From Labrys okinawensis (lineage in GTDB: Bacteria > Pseudomonadota > Alphaproteobacteria > Rhizobiales > Labraceae): a stretch of DNA of 64,000 nucleotides. The translations under genes were made by a program, and so were the position numbers. This document shows, piece by piece, positions 26,316 through 35,307 of this stretch. Numbering within the stretch: position 1 is the first letter of the stretch; every line of letters begins with the position of its first letter. The notes beneath the pieces are model-generated. The model made no database searches. It saw only the letters and a program-made list of their open reading frames with translations, and had not been told where the DNA came from. The stretch lies in contig NZ_PUEJ01000001.1 in the NCBI RefSeq assembly GCF_002982075.1, forward strand, positions 186,001 to 250,000, given 5' to 3'.

Positions 26316-27047
26316 TCAGGCGGTATTGCGCATGCGATCTGGATTGCGAAGTCGTTGAACACAGGTCAGGGCGAGGGCTCGCGAGGCGTCGACCACCAGC
26401 ATGCCCTCCGGCACCACATCTTCCGCCGCGACGGGAAGCTCCGTACAGGCGAGAATGACCGCTTCCAGGCCCTCGTCCCTGCAGCGCGCGAAAGCCGACG
26501 CGCAGGCATCTTTCGCCTGTTCGAGGTTCCCCAATTTTACCTGGCGGATCGCATCGTCGACGGCGTTCTGGAAGGTTGGCGCCGCGGGATTACGGCAAGT
26601 GAAGCCCGCCTCCTCCAGGCGTTTCTGGTAGAAACCCGACCGCAGGGTCCCTCGGGTCGCCATCACGGCGGCGCGGTTCCCCTTGTACCGGCGATGCAAC
26701 TCGTCGATTGCCGCATCCGCGATGTGAACGATTTCGGCTCTGGAGCCGGCAGACAGGGCATCGTACCAGTGATGGGCCGTGTTGCAGGCGATGGCGATGA
26801 TTTCGACGTTGAGACTGTTGAGCATCTCGACCGCTTCGAGCAGCCAGGGGAGGGGCCTGTCGCTGCCCTCGCGGATCGCTGCCGACCGGTCCGGTATCTG
26901 CGGCACGCTCAGGATCGCCATGGAGATATGGTCGGCATCGTTTTCGGCCGGAACCGCGTCGATCGTCTTGCGATAGAAATCCGCTGTGGCAAGCGGACCG
27001 AGACCGCCGACGACGCCGAGGCGTGGCCGCAGGAGCCGCCCGGTCAT
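26316..27047 (-). CDS. Aspartate/glutamate racemase family protein
   Basis: Cytosolic PLP-independent racemase, 243 residues. The two catalytic cysteines are in IACNTAHHWYDAL (about residue 87) and LACTELPVAA (about 201); the N-terminus LGVVGGLGPLATADFYRKTI is the aspartate-racemase form. The start overlaps the symporter stop as ATGA, so the enzyme probably interconverts D- and L-forms of the amino acid that the symporter imports. YgeA-type broad racemases are the closest alternative. Confidence 0.9.
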   Translation of the reverse strand: MTGRLLRPRLGVVGGLGPLATADFYRKTIDAVPAENDADHISMAILSVPQIPDRSAAIREGSDRPLPWLLEAVEMLNSLNVEIIAIACNTAHHWYDALSAGSRAEIVHIADAAIDELHRRYKGNRAAVMATRGTLRSGFYQKRLEEAGFTCRNPAAPTFQNAVDDAIRQVKLGNLEQAKDACASAFARCRDEGLEAVILACTELPVAAEDVVPEGMLVVDASRALALTCVQRLRNPDRMRNTA

Positions 27048-28420
27048 GCCGCGGCTTCCGCTTTGGGCACGTTGAGGGCGAAGCCTTCGCTCTCATCGAT
27101 CGGATGCTGCGCCGAATCCCTGGGCGCGATCGCCGCCGTCGCCGCGGCGATGGTCGATACGACCGTCAGCGTCCGCATGGTATCGGTCAGCGCGTCGATG
27201 GTGAGAAACAGCACGAAGGGCGCCTCGAACGGCAGATTGAGATGGGCGCACAGGATCGCCATCTGCGACAGCGTGACCGCGCCGCTCATCCCGGCGGTGG
27301 TCAAGCCCACCAGGATCGAAGCACCGGCGATGTAGATATAGTCGTTCGTGCTCAGCGAACGGCCGTAGAGCTGGGCAATGAACAGCGAGCCGCACACGAA
27401 CAGCATGATCGGCCCGGTGCGCAGCATGGTGACATGGAGCGGCACCAACATCTCCACGACGATGCGGTTGAAGCGCAGGCGCTCGCCCACCAGGCTGATG
27501 ATCCAGGGAATGCTTGCCGTGCTGGAGCGGGTTGCGATGGCGATCATGAACAAAGGCTGATGCGCCTTGAAGGTTGCCCACAGGGTCTCGCCGCTGCGCA
27601 GCCATACCACGAGCAGCGAGATCATGATGATGATGCCGGTTGCGATGGCGAAGGTCAGGATGAAACCAACCATCAGCATGAGAGGCTCGACGCCGGTCGA
27701 GGCGGTCTGGCTTGCGATGATCGCGAAGGACGCGAGAGGCAGGAGGACGTTGAACCAACCCGTCATGATCAGGCAGGCCCGGTAGATCGTCTCGAGGGCG
27801 TTGGCGAAGCTGACGGAGGTGGCCGCCGGCACGCGGCCGATGCCGATGCCGAACAACAGGCAAAAGACCAGCACTTGCATGGTATTGCCCACCGACAGCG
27901 AGTTGAAGATATTGCTGGGGATCAGTTCCAGCAGGCCGGAGAACGCGCCCTGGTCCGGCGCGGCCTGGCTCGGCGGGGCCAATGTCATCTGCAGGTCCGT
28001 GCCGACGGGCCCTCTGCTGTTGAGCACGGTGCCAAGCTGGATGCGTTCCTGCACGTCGGTGATGACGCCCGGCTTCAGCAGCAATGTCACCGTGCCCGTG
28101 ATCGCGACGGTTGCCACCGATACCACCACGATCGCCATGACCACCTTGGAAAGATAGGCGGCCGTTTGCGGATCCCGGGTCATCGACTTGATCGCGAAGA
28201 CCGTCGCCGAAACGATCAGCGGCAGGACGATCATTTTCAGGAGGTTGAGGTAAGCGTCGCTGATCGGGGCGAGGGACTTGGCGAAATCAGGCAGATAGGC
28301 GCCGCAGAGGGCGCCGAGAACCACCGATGCGATCACCGTCCAGGGCGATTGGGAGATACGCCGCAAGCCTGCATTCCAGGTCCACGATTTGTGCTCGCTC
28401 GGAAGGGACACGGAGCTCAT
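27044..28420 (-). CDS. Dicarboxylate/amino acid:cation symporter (DAACS family)
   Basis: Inner-membrane Na+/H+ symporter of 458 residues (GltP/DctA fold). Family signatures are the serine-rich re-entrant loop with STASIPWIISLVGERL, followed by the motif around MLRTGPIMLFVCGSLFIAQL, and GMSGAVTLSQMAI in the second hairpin. The unusual SSTASIP form differs from the classical SSSAATLP of glutamate carriers, so the ligand may be a different amino acid. The gene lies between a secreted binding protein and a racemase in one operon. Confidence 0.92.
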   Translation of the reverse strand: MSSVSLPSEHKSWTWNAGLRRISQSPWTVIASVVLGALCGAYLPDFAKSLAPISDAYLNLLKMIVLPLIVSATVFAIKSMTRDPQTAAYLSKVVMAIVVVSVATVAITGTVTLLLKPGVITDVQERIQLGTVLNSRGPVGTDLQMTLAPPSQAAPDQGAFSGLLELIPSNIFNSLSVGNTMQVLVFCLLFGIGIGRVPAATSVSFANALETIYRACLIMTGWFNVLLPLASFAIIASQTASTGVEPLMLMVGFILTFAIATGIIIMISLLVVWLRSGETLWATFKAHQPLFMIAIATRSSTASIPWIISLVGERLRFNRIVVEMLVPLHVTMLRTGPIMLFVCGSLFIAQLYGRSLSTNDYIYIAGASILVGLTTAGMSGAVTLSQMAILCAHLNLPFEAPFVLFLTIDALTDTMRTLTVVSTIAAATAAIAPRDSAQHPIDESEGFALNVPKAEAAA

Positions 28421-28424
28421 GGGG

Positions 28425-29273
28425 TCAGGCCTTGCGCAAGTAGCGATCCACCAGTTCGTCGGCCGTCATGGGCTTGTCGCGTCCCGACAGTTCGAGGAAC
28501 AGATTGACGAATTCCAGGAGGTGGGGAGAGTCGCGGCGTACGCCGATCGCAATGGTGTCGGTCAGATCGGTCAGAGTAACCGATCGCGCCACGATGGTGA
28601 GTGACGGATCCTCGTGCAACAGGCGCTTGATTTCCAGATCATCGCGATAGGCCGCGTCCACATGGCCGTCCCGCACGGCTGTGACCAGTTCCTGCCAGGC
28701 CAGGAAAGTCCGCACCTTCGCCTTGGTGAAATTGTTTCGCGCGTAATATTCGAACGATGATCCGGCGATCACACCCAACTCGCCGTCGAAAGAGCGCACG
28801 ACGTCTTCCGGCTGCCTGCCATCGGCGAGGATCGCGAAACGAACCCGATTGATGATAAGGGCATGGCTCAACTGGGCGTAGGGACGCGAATAACTGATGT
28901 TTCGCGCCCGGCCGAGGGTGCGGCTGAGCTTGGCGACCACGATGTCGGCGCGGCCCTGCTCGATGAGCGCGACCGCGCCATCGAAAGTGGTGGGACTGCG
29001 GTCGAGCACCAGCTTCACGCCGAGGGCCGCGGCAAGTTGCTGGCTGGTGTCGGCATCGATGCCCTGCGGCTTGTCGTTGCTCCCTCCAAAGAACGGAAAG
29101 GACTGGAAACCCGGCATGGCAACGACGAGGGTTTGGCGGGCGAGAATTGCATCAATGTCCCCGGCCAGCGGCGCTGCGGGAGGCCCATCGGGCTGCTCGG
29201 GCTGCGCTGCTGCCGCAACCGGCGGAATGGCAAGAACAGGTGCTGCTAGAAAAAGAACGCGCCTGCTGATCAT
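28425..29273 (-). CDS. Periplasmic amino-acid-binding protein (SBP_bac_3)
   Basis: Solute-binding protein of 282 residues with a signal peptide (MISRRVLFLAAPVLAIPPVA). Family 3 pattern: LVVAMPGFQSFPFFGG, PQGIDADTSQQLAAALGVKL, and ALIEQGRADIVVAKLSRTLG. I start at ATG 29273; the frame can begin at TTG 29285. It precedes a DAACS symporter by 4 bases. No ABC permease or ATPase is nearby, which is odd because these proteins normally serve ABC importers. Confidence 0.9.
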   Translation of the reverse strand: MISRRVLFLAAPVLAIPPVAAAAQPEQPDGPPAAPLAGDIDAILARQTLVVAMPGFQSFPFFGGSNDKPQGIDADTSQQLAAALGVKLVLDRSPTTFDGAVALIEQGRADIVVAKLSRTLGRARNISYSRPYAQLSHALIINRVRFAILADGRQPEDVVRSFDGELGVIAGSSFEYYARNNFTKAKVRTFLAWQELVTAVRDGHVDAAYRDDLEIKRLLHEDPSLTIVARSVTLTDLTDTIAIGVRRDSPHLLEFVNLFLELSGRDKPMTADELVDRYLRKA

Positions 29274-29662
29274 GATGCCGTGCAATCCCGAAAAGAAACA
29301 AGACTCACATCAAATTTGAATAAGCAACGAAACCCGGGACTTCCCTGCAGCACAACGCGTCGCCTTTCCAATCTACACTACATTCCTAGCCGCAGCTCGA
29401 AGCCCAAAGGAGACGCCCCGTTATGATTCAAGCAATGAATGGCCGTCGATCCGATCGAAACCATGTCGGCGGAGAACTGGCTGCTCATGCTCTCGGTCCG
29501 AAACTCCCAAGCCTCGCATAACATTGCAGCTAGGCGCGTTTTGTAAATTTAAATCTAGTGTAGCTGCAGTTGACCTTAGATGATGATTGAATTTTTACAA
29601 GGTAGCGCAAGGACAAAATTTCCTGTGAGTGCAGCTGCCTATGGCTTTTTACGCATGACGCT

Positions 29663-29689
29663 GACGATGCGTGCCCTAGGGGCATCGTC
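29663..29689. other. Stem-loop GACGATGC / GCATCGTC
   Basis: Eight-base perfect inverted repeat around an 11-base loop that itself contains a CCCTAGGGG palindrome; TTTTCC follows on the plus strand soon after. It could end a short transcript from the AT-rich block; no gene can be tied to it. Confidence 0.35.
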
Positions 29690-29780
29690 GGATCTTTTCC
29701 TTTCGAGAAAAGAGGTCCTTTGTTCAGGCATCTAAAGTTAAAATACACGTAAAGATATATAAATATTATCTAGTAAACTA

Positions 29781-29813
29781 ATAATTTCAAACTTATATAA
29801 AACTTGAAATTAT
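29781..29813. other. AT-rich inverted repeat ATAATTTCAA / TTGAAATTAT
   Basis: A perfect 10-base inverted repeat with a 13-base spacer, followed by TTCTTTTATT. It lies about 310 bases before the efflux adaptor start. It could be an operator or a weak terminator; both are guesses. Confidence 0.4.
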
Positions 29814-30123
29814 AGTTCTTTTATTGCTTCGAAAAATCAGGATGTTTTGTAAAAAGGCTTGGATAAGGGCCATACTGTCGGTCTGCCGGGCCCAGGTCAG
29901 CTTCCGAATGGCCCGCTCCCCTGGCTTGAAGGCGCCATGAGCGCCATCTTGGACGGAAGCATCGATTTTGTCGCAAATTGTGCGGCGCAGCAAAATCGGC
30001 ACATCCTTCGACAAACTCTGCCCTTGGCGGGCACACTTTCAGGACAGGCTTCGAGCAATCTGGCCCGCAACGAGGGCGTTCCGCAGGCGGAACGCCGGCA
30101 GATGCAAGGCTTGGAGCTCCGAA

Positions 30124-31305
30124 TTGAAGAATGCAAAGGCAATCATAGGGTTGGCTGGCCTGGCAATCCTGGTGGGCGCGAGCGCAGCCGGATGGAGCCG
30201 GTATCAGGCGCGAGCGGCGGTGACGCAGGCTCCCGTCCGTCTCGCACCTTCGGTCGTGGTCTCCCAGCCCCTGAAGATGCGTGTCAGCGACATGCAGGAG
30301 TTCGCCGGTCGTTTCCAGGCCAGTGCAATGGTCGAGATCAGGGCGCGGGTGCCGGGCTATCTGGATGCCATCAATTTCGAGGACGGACAGCTGGTCGAAA
30401 AAGGCCGCGTGCTCTTCGTCATCGACCAGCGTACCTATCAGGCCTCGCTCGACATGGCCAACGCCCAACTCAAGAGCGCCAGGGCGCAAGCGGAGCTGGC
30501 CGGCCAGGAACTGGACCGAGCCCGTCAACTGGCCGGCACTGCGGCCGTATCACGTGCTACGCTCGATCAGCGGCTGCAGCAGAAGGCAGCTGCCGATGCC
30601 GCGCTCGAGACCGCACGGGCCGCCCTGCGCCGGGCTGAGCTGGATCTCGAATTCGCGACCATCCGTGCCCCTATTGCCGGGCGGGTCTCCAATCGGCGGC
30701 TGGATGTCGGCAGCCTCGTCTCCGACAGTGGCACGGTGCTCACCACCATCGTGGCGCTCGATCCGATCGACTTCGTCTTCGACATGAGCGAACAGGATTT
30801 TCTGCGCCATGAGCGCGCCATGAAGGCGGGAGCCATGCCGTCCATGCGCGACAAGGGCGTTGCGGTCCAGGCTCGCCCGGATGGAGAGGCGGCCTGGTCC
30901 AATGACGGTGTCATCAGTTTCGTCGACAATCGATTGGAGCCGGGTGCCGGTACCATCCGTGCCCGCGCCACGCTCGCCAATCCGAGCCTTGCCATTACGC
31001 CCGGCCAATTCGGCCGGGTTCGCATGGCCGCCTCCGCCGACTATCCGGCGTTGCTGGTCCCGGAGACCGCCATCCTTACCGACCAGGCGACCCGCATCGT
31101 GCTGAAGCTGGGCGCCGACAGCACCCTTCAGGCCACGACCGTCGGCCTCGGTCCCAGCCGGCCGGATGGGTTGCGGGTGGTGACCAGCGGGCTCGGTCCG
31201 GACGACCGTATCGTCGTCAACGGCCTGCTGCGGGCGCGGCCCGGCCAGAAGGTCGCGCCCCAACCGGGCAGCATCGCAACCCAGACCGCAGGCCTCTCGG
31301 AGTAG
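30124..31305 (+). CDS. RND efflux periplasmic adaptor subunit (AcrA/MexA type)
   Basis: Membrane-fusion protein of 393 residues that bridges the pump and an outer-membrane channel. Visible are a signal anchor (AKAIIGLAGLAILVGASAAG), the lipoyl half-motif IRARVPGYLDAINFEDGQLV, a coiled coil (residues about 95-160, rich in A, Q, R and E), the second lipoyl half (IRAPIAGRVSNRRLDVGSLV) and a barrel domain. I chose TTG 30124, preceded by GGAGCTCC at proper distance; the frame is open from 29968 but the extra residues do not look like a signal peptide. It lies 3 bases before the pump gene. Confidence 0.9.
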   Translation: MKNAKAIIGLAGLAILVGASAAGWSRYQARAAVTQAPVRLAPSVVVSQPLKMRVSDMQEFAGRFQASAMVEIRARVPGYLDAINFEDGQLVEKGRVLFVIDQRTYQASLDMANAQLKSARAQAELAGQELDRARQLAGTAAVSRATLDQRLQQKAAADAALETARAALRRAELDLEFATIRAPIAGRVSNRRLDVGSLVSDSGTVLTTIVALDPIDFVFDMSEQDFLRHERAMKAGAMPSMRDKGVAVQARPDGEAAWSNDGVISFVDNRLEPGAGTIRARATLANPSLAITPGQFGRVRMAASADYPALLVPETAILTDQATRIVLKLGADSTLQATTVGLGPSRPDGLRVVTSGLGPDDRIVVNGLLRARPGQKVAPQPGSIATQTAGLSE

Positions 31306-31308
31306 ACG

Positions 31309-34300
31309 ATGCGCATCGCCCACCTTTCGATCGATCGCCCGATTCTGGCGACGGTCATGTCCGTCCTCGTCGTGATCATCGGCATCGCGGCCTTTTTCAC
31401 CTTGCCGCTGGCGCAATACCCGGAGATCGCCCCGCCGACGGTCGTGGTTCAGGCGCAATATCCCGGGGCTTCGGCCGAGACGGTGGGCGATACGGTTGCC
31501 GTGCCGCTCGAGCAGGAGATCAACGGTGTCGAGAACATGCTCTACATGTCCTCGCAGGCGACCGGTGACGGCCAGTTGACCCTCACCGTGACCTTCCAGC
31601 TCGGTACCGACCTGAACGAGGCCCAGGTGCTGGTGCAGAACCGGGTGGCGGTGGCCGAGCCTCGCCTGCCGGAGGAGGTTCGCCGCCTCGGTGTCACCGT
31701 GCGCAAGACCTCGCCTGACCTCTTGATGGTCGTGCAGCTCTTCTCCCCGGACGGCTCGCGCGATCCCCTCTACATGGCCAATTATGCCACGCTGCGCATC
31801 CGCGACGCCCTGCTGCGCCTGGCGGGCGTCGGCGATGTCCGTCTCGTCGCGTCCCGCGACTATGCCATGGTCGTGTGGCTCGATCCGGACAAGGTATCGG
31901 CGCATAATCTCTCGGCGGGCGAGGTGGTGGCGGCCCTTCGGGCGCAGAATGTCCAGGTCTCGGCGGGGGTTATGAACCTTTCACCGGTGCCGCGGCAAGG
32001 GGCATTCGAACTGAATGTCGAAACGCTCGGGCGGTTGACCGACAAGGAGCAGTTCGAAAACGTCGTCGTGCGCACCGACGCGGCGGGGCGCGTCATCCGC
32101 ATCCGGGACGTCGCCCGCGTCGAGCTGACGGCGCAGAGTTTCCGCGGCACGGCCTATCTCAATGGCCAGCCGGCCCAGCCGATCCAGATTTTCCAGCAGC
32201 CGGGATCCAACGCCATCGAGACGGCGGAACGCGTCACCGCCGCCATGGCGCGTCTCGGCGCGGAGATGCCGAGCGGCCTGCGCTATGCCATTCCGTTCAA
32301 TCCCACCGAATTCGTCGCCGAGTCGGTTCGCGAGGTCTACAAGACGATCTTCGAGGCCATCGGCCTGGTCGTGCTGGTGGTGCTCCTCTTCCTGCAAACC
32401 TGGCGTGCCGCCATCATTCCCATCCTGGCGATCCCGATATCCCTGGTCGGCACCTTTGCGGTCATGGCGGCGCTGGGCTACTCCCTCAACAACATTTCCC
32501 TGCTCGGCCTGGTGCTCGCGATCGGCATCGTGGTCGATGACGCCATCGTCGTCGTCGAGAATGTCGAACGCCACCTCGCGGCCGGACTTTCGGCACGGGA
32601 GGCGGCCCACCGCTCCATGGACGAGATCGGCGGTGCCCTGATCGCCATCACCCTGGTATTGTGTGCCGTCTTCGTGCCCGCCGCCATGATGTCGGGGATT
32701 TCGGGGCAATTCTTCCGGCAGTTCGCCGTCGTCGTCGCGGCGGCCACCGCCATCTCCGCCTTCGTTTCACTGACGCTCAGTCCGGCGCTGTGCGCGCTCC
32801 TGCTGAAACCGCATTCAGCCGAAGGGCCGCAGCGACGGCGCTTCCTGCCGGCGCGCGTGCTCCAGGGCTTCTTCGGTCTCTTCAACCGCGGCTTCGACCG
32901 TCTGTCCATCGCCTATGGCAGTGTGACCCGGCGGCTCCTGCGCGTCAGCGTTCTCGTCCTCGCCGCCTATGCCGGCCTCGTCGGCTTCTCGGGCTGGCAA
33001 TTGGCCCGTGCACCCACCGGCTTCATTCCGGTGATGGACCAAGGATACATCATCAATGCCGTGCAGCTGCCGCCGGGCTCGGCCCTCGGCAGGACCGATG
33101 CCGTGATGAAGGAGGTCTCGCGCAGGCTCCTCGCCACGGAGGGCGTGGCGAACGTCGTGGCCATCGCCGGGCTCGACGGCGCCACCTTCACCAACGCCTC
33201 CGGCAGCGGTATCGCCTTCACCATCCTGAAGCCTTATGCGGAACGCGAGCGGCAGGGGCTGACCACCGACCGGATCATCGCCTCGCTGCAATCGCGTTTC
33301 GCCGACCTCTACGAAGCGCGCATCATCCCGATCAAGCCGCCCTCCGTGCGCGGCATGGGCAATGCCGGCGGCTTCAAGCTGATGGTGCAGGACCGCAACG
33401 GCCAGTCGCCCCAGGCCCTGGAGGCGGCGGCCCAGCAGGTGCTGGCGGCCGCGGCGCAGGCGCCCGGCATTGCCAACGCCTTCTCGCCGTTCAACACCGC
33501 CACTCCCAGGGTCTATGCCGATGTCGATCGCATCAAGGCGCAGATGCTGGGAGTGCCCGCCGGACGCATCTTCGAGGCGCTCGAAGTCTATCTGGGCTCG
33601 GCCTATGTCAACGACTTCAACATGCTCGGGCGGACCTTCCAGGTGCGCGCCCAGGCCGATGGGCGCTATCGCACCGACCTTGCGTCGATCGGCAATTTCA
33701 GGATGCGCGGCGATAGCGGCGCCATGGTGCCGCTGAGTGCGGTGGCGAGTTTCCAGGAGCGCTCGGGGCCCTATCGCATTCCCCGCTTCAACCAATATCC
33801 GGCGGCCGAGATCCAGGGCGCCGCGGCGGCGGGAACCTCGACTGGCGCCGCCCTCGACCGCATGGAGCAGATCGCGCGCGACAACCTGCCGGAAGGCTTC
33901 GCCTTCGAATGGACCGAGGTGGCCCTCCAGGAGCGGCTGGCCGGCAATACCGGCCTTCTGATCTTCGGCGCCTCCGTCGTCTTCGTCTTTCTCCTGCTGG
34001 CGGCCCAATATGAGAGCTGGACGCTGCCGCTCGCCGTCCTGCTGATCGTGCCCGTATGCCTGCTCTCGGCCGTGAGCGGCCTGCTGATCTTCGCCATGGA
34101 TGTGAACATCCTTGCCCAGATCGGCTTCGTCATCCTGATCGGGCTGGCGGCCAAGAATGCCATCCTCATCGTCGAGTTCGCCCGACAGGCCGAAGCGGAA
34201 GGGCTCGGCCGCGTCGAGGCGGTGGTGCAGGGCGCACGCATCCGCCTGCGGCCGATCCTGATGACCTCGCTCGCCTTCATTCTCGGCGTCCTGCCGCTGT

Positions 34301-34479
34301 TCCTGGCCACCGGCGCCGGTGCCGAGATGCGGCAATCGCTGGGCACGGCCGTCTTCTTCGGCATGATCGGCGTGACCGCCTTCGGCCTTGTCTGCACGCC
34401 GGTCTTCTATGTGTTGTGCCGGCTGCTCGAAGGAGGGGCCCGCCGAAGACCCGTCGCGACCCCGATCGAGGTTTCCTAG
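31309..34479 (+). CDS. RND multidrug efflux permease (AcrB/MexB, HAE1 family)
   Basis: Proton-driven inner-membrane exporter of 1056 residues. The N-terminus SIDRPILATVMSVLVVIIGI, GASAETVGDTVAVPLEQEIN and the TM4 proton-relay pair in LAIGIVVDDAIVVVENVERH are seen, as are FIPVMDQGYIINAVQLPPGS and the second-half QIGFVILIGLAAKNAILIVE. Twelve helices and two large periplasmic loops are present. No TolC-type gene and no local regulator follow, so an outer-membrane channel must come from elsewhere. Convergent with the GST gene, 10 bases apart. Confidence 0.96.
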   Translation: MRIAHLSIDRPILATVMSVLVVIIGIAAFFTLPLAQYPEIAPPTVVVQAQYPGASAETVGDTVAVPLEQEINGVENMLYMSSQATGDGQLTLTVTFQLGTDLNEAQVLVQNRVAVAEPRLPEEVRRLGVTVRKTSPDLLMVVQLFSPDGSRDPLYMANYATLRIRDALLRLAGVGDVRLVASRDYAMVVWLDPDKVSAHNLSAGEVVAALRAQNVQVSAGVMNLSPVPRQGAFELNVETLGRLTDKEQFENVVVRTDAAGRVIRIRDVARVELTAQSFRGTAYLNGQPAQPIQIFQQPGSNAIETAERVTAAMARLGAEMPSGLRYAIPFNPTEFVAESVREVYKTIFEAIGLVVLVVLLFLQTWRAAIIPILAIPISLVGTFAVMAALGYSLNNISLLGLVLAIGIVVDDAIVVVENVERHLAAGLSAREAAHRSMDEIGGALIAITLVLCAVFVPAAMMSGISGQFFRQFAVVVAAATAISAFVSLTLSPALCALLLKPHSAEGPQRRRFLPARVLQGFFGLFNRGFDRLSIAYGSVTRRLLRVSVLVLAAYAGLVGFSGWQLARAPTGFIPVMDQGYIINAVQLPPGSALGRTDAVMKEVSRRLLATEGVANVVAIAGLDGATFTNASGSGIAFTILKPYAERERQGLTTDRIIASLQSRFADLYEARIIPIKPPSVRGMGNAGGFKLMVQDRNGQSPQALEAAAQQVLAAAAQAPGIANAFSPFNTATPRVYADVDRIKAQMLGVPAGRIFEALEVYLGSAYVNDFNMLGRTFQVRAQADGRYRTDLASIGNFRMRGDSGAMVPLSAVASFQERSGPYRIPRFNQYPAAEIQGAAAAGTSTGAALDRMEQIARDNLPEGFAFEWTEVALQERLAGNTGLLIFGASVVFVFLLLAAQYESWTLPLAVLLIVPVCLLSAVSGLLIFAMDVNILAQIGFVILIGLAAKNAILIVEFARQAEAEGLGRVEAVVQGARIRLRPILMTSLAFILGVLPLFLATGAGAEMRQSLGTAVFFGMIGVTAFGLVCTPVFYVLCRLLEGGARRRPVATPIEVS

Positions 34480-34489
34480 GGCTCAGCAA

Positions 34490-35161
34490 TTATAGTTTCA
34501 CGCCGGCGCTCGCCAGGAAGCTTTCCATGCGGTTGTCGACCTCAGCCTTCGTCTCCGCCCATGCCGGGAACGACTGGAGAAGATTGTCGTGCCAGGCGAT
34601 CAGGTTCGGATATTCCTCGAACGGAAACTTTGCACGACCGACCTGGGAGAAGGGCGCCGCGATATCGATATCGGCAAAGGTCAGCCCATTGCCGACCATG
34701 AACCGGCGGCCTTCAAGATGCCGGTCGAGCACCTTCGCTGCGGCGCGGATCTTGCCCTCGGCAAATTTGATGAGGGACTCATCCTTCGCAATGCCCATGA
34801 CCGTCTTGCCCACGCGCTCATCGAAGATCGTGGTGGTGAAGGTGCGCCACTGCTCGCCCGACCAGAACATCCACTGAAGCACCTGGAAGCGCTCCTCCTG
34901 CGTGGTTCCGACCAGCGGCGAGTTCACCTTGCCGGCGAGATACAGATTGATCGCAGAAGCTTCCCAGAGAATGGTGTCACCATCCTCCAGAACCGGTGTT
35001 AGACCGTTGGGATTGAGGCGAGACTTGAACTCGTCCGTTTGGCTCTCGCCCTTGAAGAGGTCGACGCTAACGCGTTCGAGTTGAATGCCCATGATCTTCG
35101 CGGCGGTGGTCACGCGACGCAGGCTGCCCGAGCCGGCATCACCATAGATCTTGATTGTCAT
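34490..35161 (-). CDS. Glutathione S-transferase
   Basis: Cytosolic transferase of 223 residues. Thioredoxin-like N-domain with GSGSLRRVTTAAKIMGI, the cis-proline in NGLTPVLEDGDTILWEASAI (about 51-70), and the all-helical C-domain (FMVGNGLTFADIDIAAPFSQ, N-capping box). It is divergent from the LysR gene, which probably controls it in response to an electrophile. Subclass (theta/phi-like) and substrate are not clear. Confidence 0.93.
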   Translation of the reverse strand: MTIKIYGDAGSGSLRRVTTAAKIMGIQLERVSVDLFKGESQTDEFKSRLNPNGLTPVLEDGDTILWEASAINLYLAGKVNSPLVGTTQEERFQVLQWMFWSGEQWRTFTTTIFDERVGKTVMGIAKDESLIKFAEGKIRAAAKVLDRHLEGRRFMVGNGLTFADIDIAAPFSQVGRAKFPFEEYPNLIAWHDNLLQSFPAWAETKAEVDNRMESFLASAGVKL

Positions 35162-35209
35162 GACTGTCCCTTTCGGTTCCGATCCCGTGAACGGGTGGCC
35201 GAACGCCAG

Positions 35210-35230
35210 TTCTCATATGCCTACTGAGAA
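35210..35230. promoter_or_regulatory. Palindrome TTCTCA-N9-TGAGAA, candidate LysR operator
   Basis: Perfect 6-base arms with a 9-base spacer in the 146-bp divergent region between GST and LysR genes. LysR-type regulators bind dyads of this size (T-N11-A core), so this is the likely recognition site controlling both genes. Confidence 0.55.
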
Positions 35231-35307
35231 TGAAAGCCGCGCTTGAAGAATGCCATCTATTCTTTAACGGAATTTATTGTGATGGTCGCGACGGGAGGGA
35301 TACAGGG

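Larger units (their letters stand above)
29274..30123. other. Long intergenic stretch with a strongly AT-rich core
   Basis: From 29422 a 32-codon frame with a GGAG site runs to 29520 but shows no family likeness. From about 29520 to 29870 base composition falls sharply to AT-rich, unlike anything else here, and holds two clear inverted repeats listed separately. The last 250 bases are normal and carry the adaptor-gene leader. It may be the remnant of a transferred element or house a small RNA; no transposase trace is visible. Confidence 0.5.

Noticed and set aside
29422..29520. 32-codon plus-strand frame with GGAG upstream
   Set aside because: Too short and without likeness or terminator; kept only as a note on the intergenic stretch.
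29530..29748. 72-codon minus-strand frame in the AT-rich island
   Set aside because: No ribosome site, no membrane helix or motif, and the composition permits long frames by chance.
30550..31905. 451-codon minus-strand open frame over the efflux genes
   Set aside because: Antisense to two clear RND pump genes; composition typical of a shadow.
32815..34335. 506-codon minus-strand open frame
   Set aside because: Antisense to the RND permease gene, no motifs.
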